From NCBI GenBank assembly GCA_002367355.1, contig DFBQ01000236.1, forward strand, positions 9,895-16,821: DNA of 6,927 nt, given 5' to 3'. The notes below the pieces were generated by a model. The model saw only the letters and a list, made by a program, of their open reading frames with translations. It did no database searches and had not been told where the DNA came from. The stretch comes from Deltaproteobacteria bacterium UBA3076. Its GTDB lineage: Bacteria > Desulfobacterota > Dissulfuribacteria > Dissulfuribacterales > UBA3076. The position numbers were made by a program, and so were the translations under genes. Numbering within the stretch: position 1 is the stretch's first letter; every line of letters starts with the position of its first letter. Below, piece by piece: positions 5,507 through 6,927 of this stretch.

Positions 5507-6838
5507 TCAAAAGGGCAAAAGCCCTTTAGGGAACTGTTTAAATTTTGTTTTCCTCATTTTTTTGAGCATTTTGTTCATTGCTGTATAATTTTTAAGAAGC
5601 CGATTTACATCCTGGACCGCAGTGCCGCTACCATTGGCTATCCTCTTTCTCCGGCTGGCATTGATGATAGTGTAACTCCTGCGCTCCTGGGGTGTCATGG
5701 AGTTAATAATAGCCTCCACCCGTATGAGTTCTTTCTCGTCAGGGGCCAACCCCTTTAGCTGCTTCATCTTGTTTAGACCGGGAATCATGGAAATAATTTG
5801 TTCAAGACTTCCCATCTTTCTTATCTGCCGAAGCTGGTCTCTGAAGTCCTCCAGAGTGAAACTGTCCGTTTTAAGCTTATCCTGAAGCTCCAGGGCCTTT
5901 TTCTGGTCAATGGTATCCTGAGCCTTCTCAATCAGGCTGAGGACATCCCCCATTCCGAGAATTCGGTTGGCTATTCGGTCAGGATGGAAGGGTTCTATGG
6001 CGTCAAGTTTCTCGCCGACACCTACCAGTTTGATGGATTTCCCTGTAACTGCCTGTATTGAAAGGGCCGCACCGCCTCTGGCGTCACCCTCAAGCTTGGT
6101 GAGCACAACGCCTGTAATAGAAAGTTCCTGGTCAAATTTTTGAGCTACATTGACAGCATCCTGTCCGGTCATGGCGTCTGCCACAAGCAGAATTTCCTGA
6201 GGAGACACCACGGCATTTATTTCCCTGAGTTCCCCCATTAGGGCATCGTCTATGTGCAAACGGCCTGCAGTATCAATGATAACCGTATCGAGGCGAGCAA
6301 CTTCCGCTTTGGCAACTGCCTGTCTAGCTATGTCCACAGGAGACATGGCCGACTCCGAAGGGAATACATCAATTTTTAACTGGTCCCCCAGAATCTGTAG
6401 CTGCTTTATGGCCGCGGGCCTGTAAACATCAGCAGGCACAAGGTAGGGTTTTCGACCCTTTGATTTCAGCCAGCGAGCGAGCTTTGCAGCAGTGGTGGTC
6501 TTACCCGAACCCTGAAGACCCACCAGAAGTATAACTGCGGGCTGGCGTCCAGCCAGTTCTATCCTCTTATTATGGCCCCCGAGTAAGGCTATAAGCTCCT
6601 CATGGACTATTTTCACAACTTGCTGGGCCGGAGTCAGGCTTTCCATCACCTCCTGCCCCACAGCCCGCTCTTTCACCCGGGCGATGAAGTCCTTTACTAC
6701 CTTATAGTTTACGTCGGCCTCCAAAAGGGCCAGGCGGACCTCTCTCAGGCCATCCTGGATATTCTTCTCTGAAAGCTTTCCATAACCCTTAAGGCGTTTG
6801 AATACGGAATCCAGGCGCTCACTTAAATTATCAAACAT
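5507..6838 (-). CDS. ffh: Signal recognition particle GTPase Ffh
   Basis: Ffh, with 4.5S RNA, binds signal sequences of nascent membrane and secreted proteins and delivers the ribosome to FtsY at the membrane. The 443 residues match the usual length. The N domain spans about 1-90. The G domain has P-loop GLQGSGKT (107-114), [13 protein letters not shown] (135-147), DTAGRLHID (189-197), [10 protein letters not shown] (247-256) and [16 protein letters not shown] (273-288). The methionine-rich M domain begins at about 296 and includes [26 protein letters not shown] (380-405), whose SRRKRIA helix is the 4.5S RNA-binding element. The tail is Lys-rich. It heads the minus-strand operon; 89 bases lie between its ATG and the window edge. 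I find no convincing promoter or close Shine-Dalgarno sequence there. Confidence 0.98.
   Translation of the reverse strand: MFDNLSERLDSVFKRLKGYGKLSEKNIQDGLREVRLALLEADVNYKVVKDFIARVKERAVGQEVMESLTPAQQVVKIVHEELIALLGGHNKRIELAGRQPAVILLVGLQGSGKTTTAAKLARWLKSKGRKPYLVPADVYRPAAIKQLQILGDQLKIDVFPSESAMSPVDIARQAVAKAEVARLDTVIIDTAGRLHIDDALMGELREINAVVSPQEILLVADAMTGQDAVNVAQKFDQELSITGVVLTKLEGDARGGAALSIQAVTGKSIKLVGVGEKLDAIEPFHPDRIANRILGMGDVLSLIEKAQDTIDQKKALELQDKLKTDSFTLEDFRDQLRQIRKMGSLEQIISMIPGLNKMKQLKGLAPDEKELIRVEAIINSMTPQERRSYTIINASRRKRIANGSGTAVQDVNRLLKNYTAMNKMLKKMRKTKFKQFPKGLLPF
5510..5527 (-). terminator. Perfect hairpin at the ffh stop, possible partial terminator or processing site
   Basis: AAAGGGC (5510-5516) and GCCCTTT (5521-5527) form a perfect 7-bp stem around a 4-base loop. 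The hairpin covers the last codons of ffh, ending just at its TGA. On the minus strand the stem is followed by TTGAATTATTTT, an interrupted U-rich run, and then the rpsP ribosome binding site. This suggests weak attenuation, or RNA protection, between ffh and rpsP rather than full termination. The same bases encode KGLLPF, so chance from coding constraint is possible. Confidence 0.35.
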
Positions 6839-6907
6839 GCTTGTTTAAATCCCAATTTTTCATACGAATAGATACTCAGTTATCTTAAGCTTTTTCGACC
6901 TGTGCGA

Positions 6908-6927
6908 TTAGCTGTTAGCCATTAGCG
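6908..6927. repeat. TTAGC repeat with 7-base period, running to the window edge
   Basis: TTAGC occurs at 6908-6912, 6915-6919 and 6922-6926, each 7 bases apart, with varying two-base spacers (TG, CA). It ends at the window edge, so the full array length is unknown. It lies upstream of ffh. Like the CATTCAA array in the rplS leader it has a period of seven, though the unit sequence differs. Confidence 0.7.

Noticed and set aside
6839..6907. Promoter for the ffh operon
   Set aside because: TATCTA and TATGAA strings are present on the minus strand, but none has a convincing -35 at proper spacing, so no site can be assigned.

Overview
The window joins a conserved bacterial housekeeping operon to a short, decayed accessory segment. 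From position 6838 down to 1674, on the minus strand, nine genes lie nearly end to end: ffh, rpsP, a KH-domain gene (khpA type), rimM, trmD, a second SPOUT-type RNA methyltransferase, rplS, rnhB and yraN. This order, with an extra SPOUT methyltransferase between trmD and rplS, is one I associate with Desulfobacterota and related former Deltaproteobacteria. Lineage is an inference from gene order and protein style, not a measured placement.

The operon serves translation and protein targeting. Ffh is the signal recognition particle GTPase. S16 and L19 are ribosomal proteins. RimM matures the 30S subunit. TrmD methylates G37 of tRNAs. KhpA is an RNA-binding protein. RnhB removes RNA from RNA:DNA hybrids, and YraN is a conserved nuclease-fold protein of unsettled function. 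Most junctions overlap or are separated by fewer than 45 bases, which implies co-transcription and translational coupling. The longest gap is the 90-base leader of rplS. It holds a CATTCAA heptamer array and an 8-bp inverted repeat just upstream of the ribosome binding site.

Positions 1 to about 1685, on the plus strand, are accessory. An integron-type tyrosine recombinase (IntI) remnant has both outer conserved blocks but has lost its centre and N-terminus. An intact LexA-family autoproteolytic repressor starts 12 bases after its stop. An AT-rich spacer of about 280 bases follows. Then come the broken ends of a toxin-antitoxin pair: an AbrB-type antitoxin with only its first 12 and last 14 residues, and a VapC/PIN toxin with only its first 29 residues. 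The toxin fragment runs into the last codons of yraN from the opposite side, which marks the accessory/core boundary.

I see no rRNA, tRNA, CRISPR array or intact mobile element. No wholly new system is evident. The most notable items are the IntI remnant beside lexA, the previously easy-to-miss vapBC scar, the uncharacterised SPOUT methyltransferase overlapping trmD, and possible RNA structures in the rplS leader and at the end of ffh.
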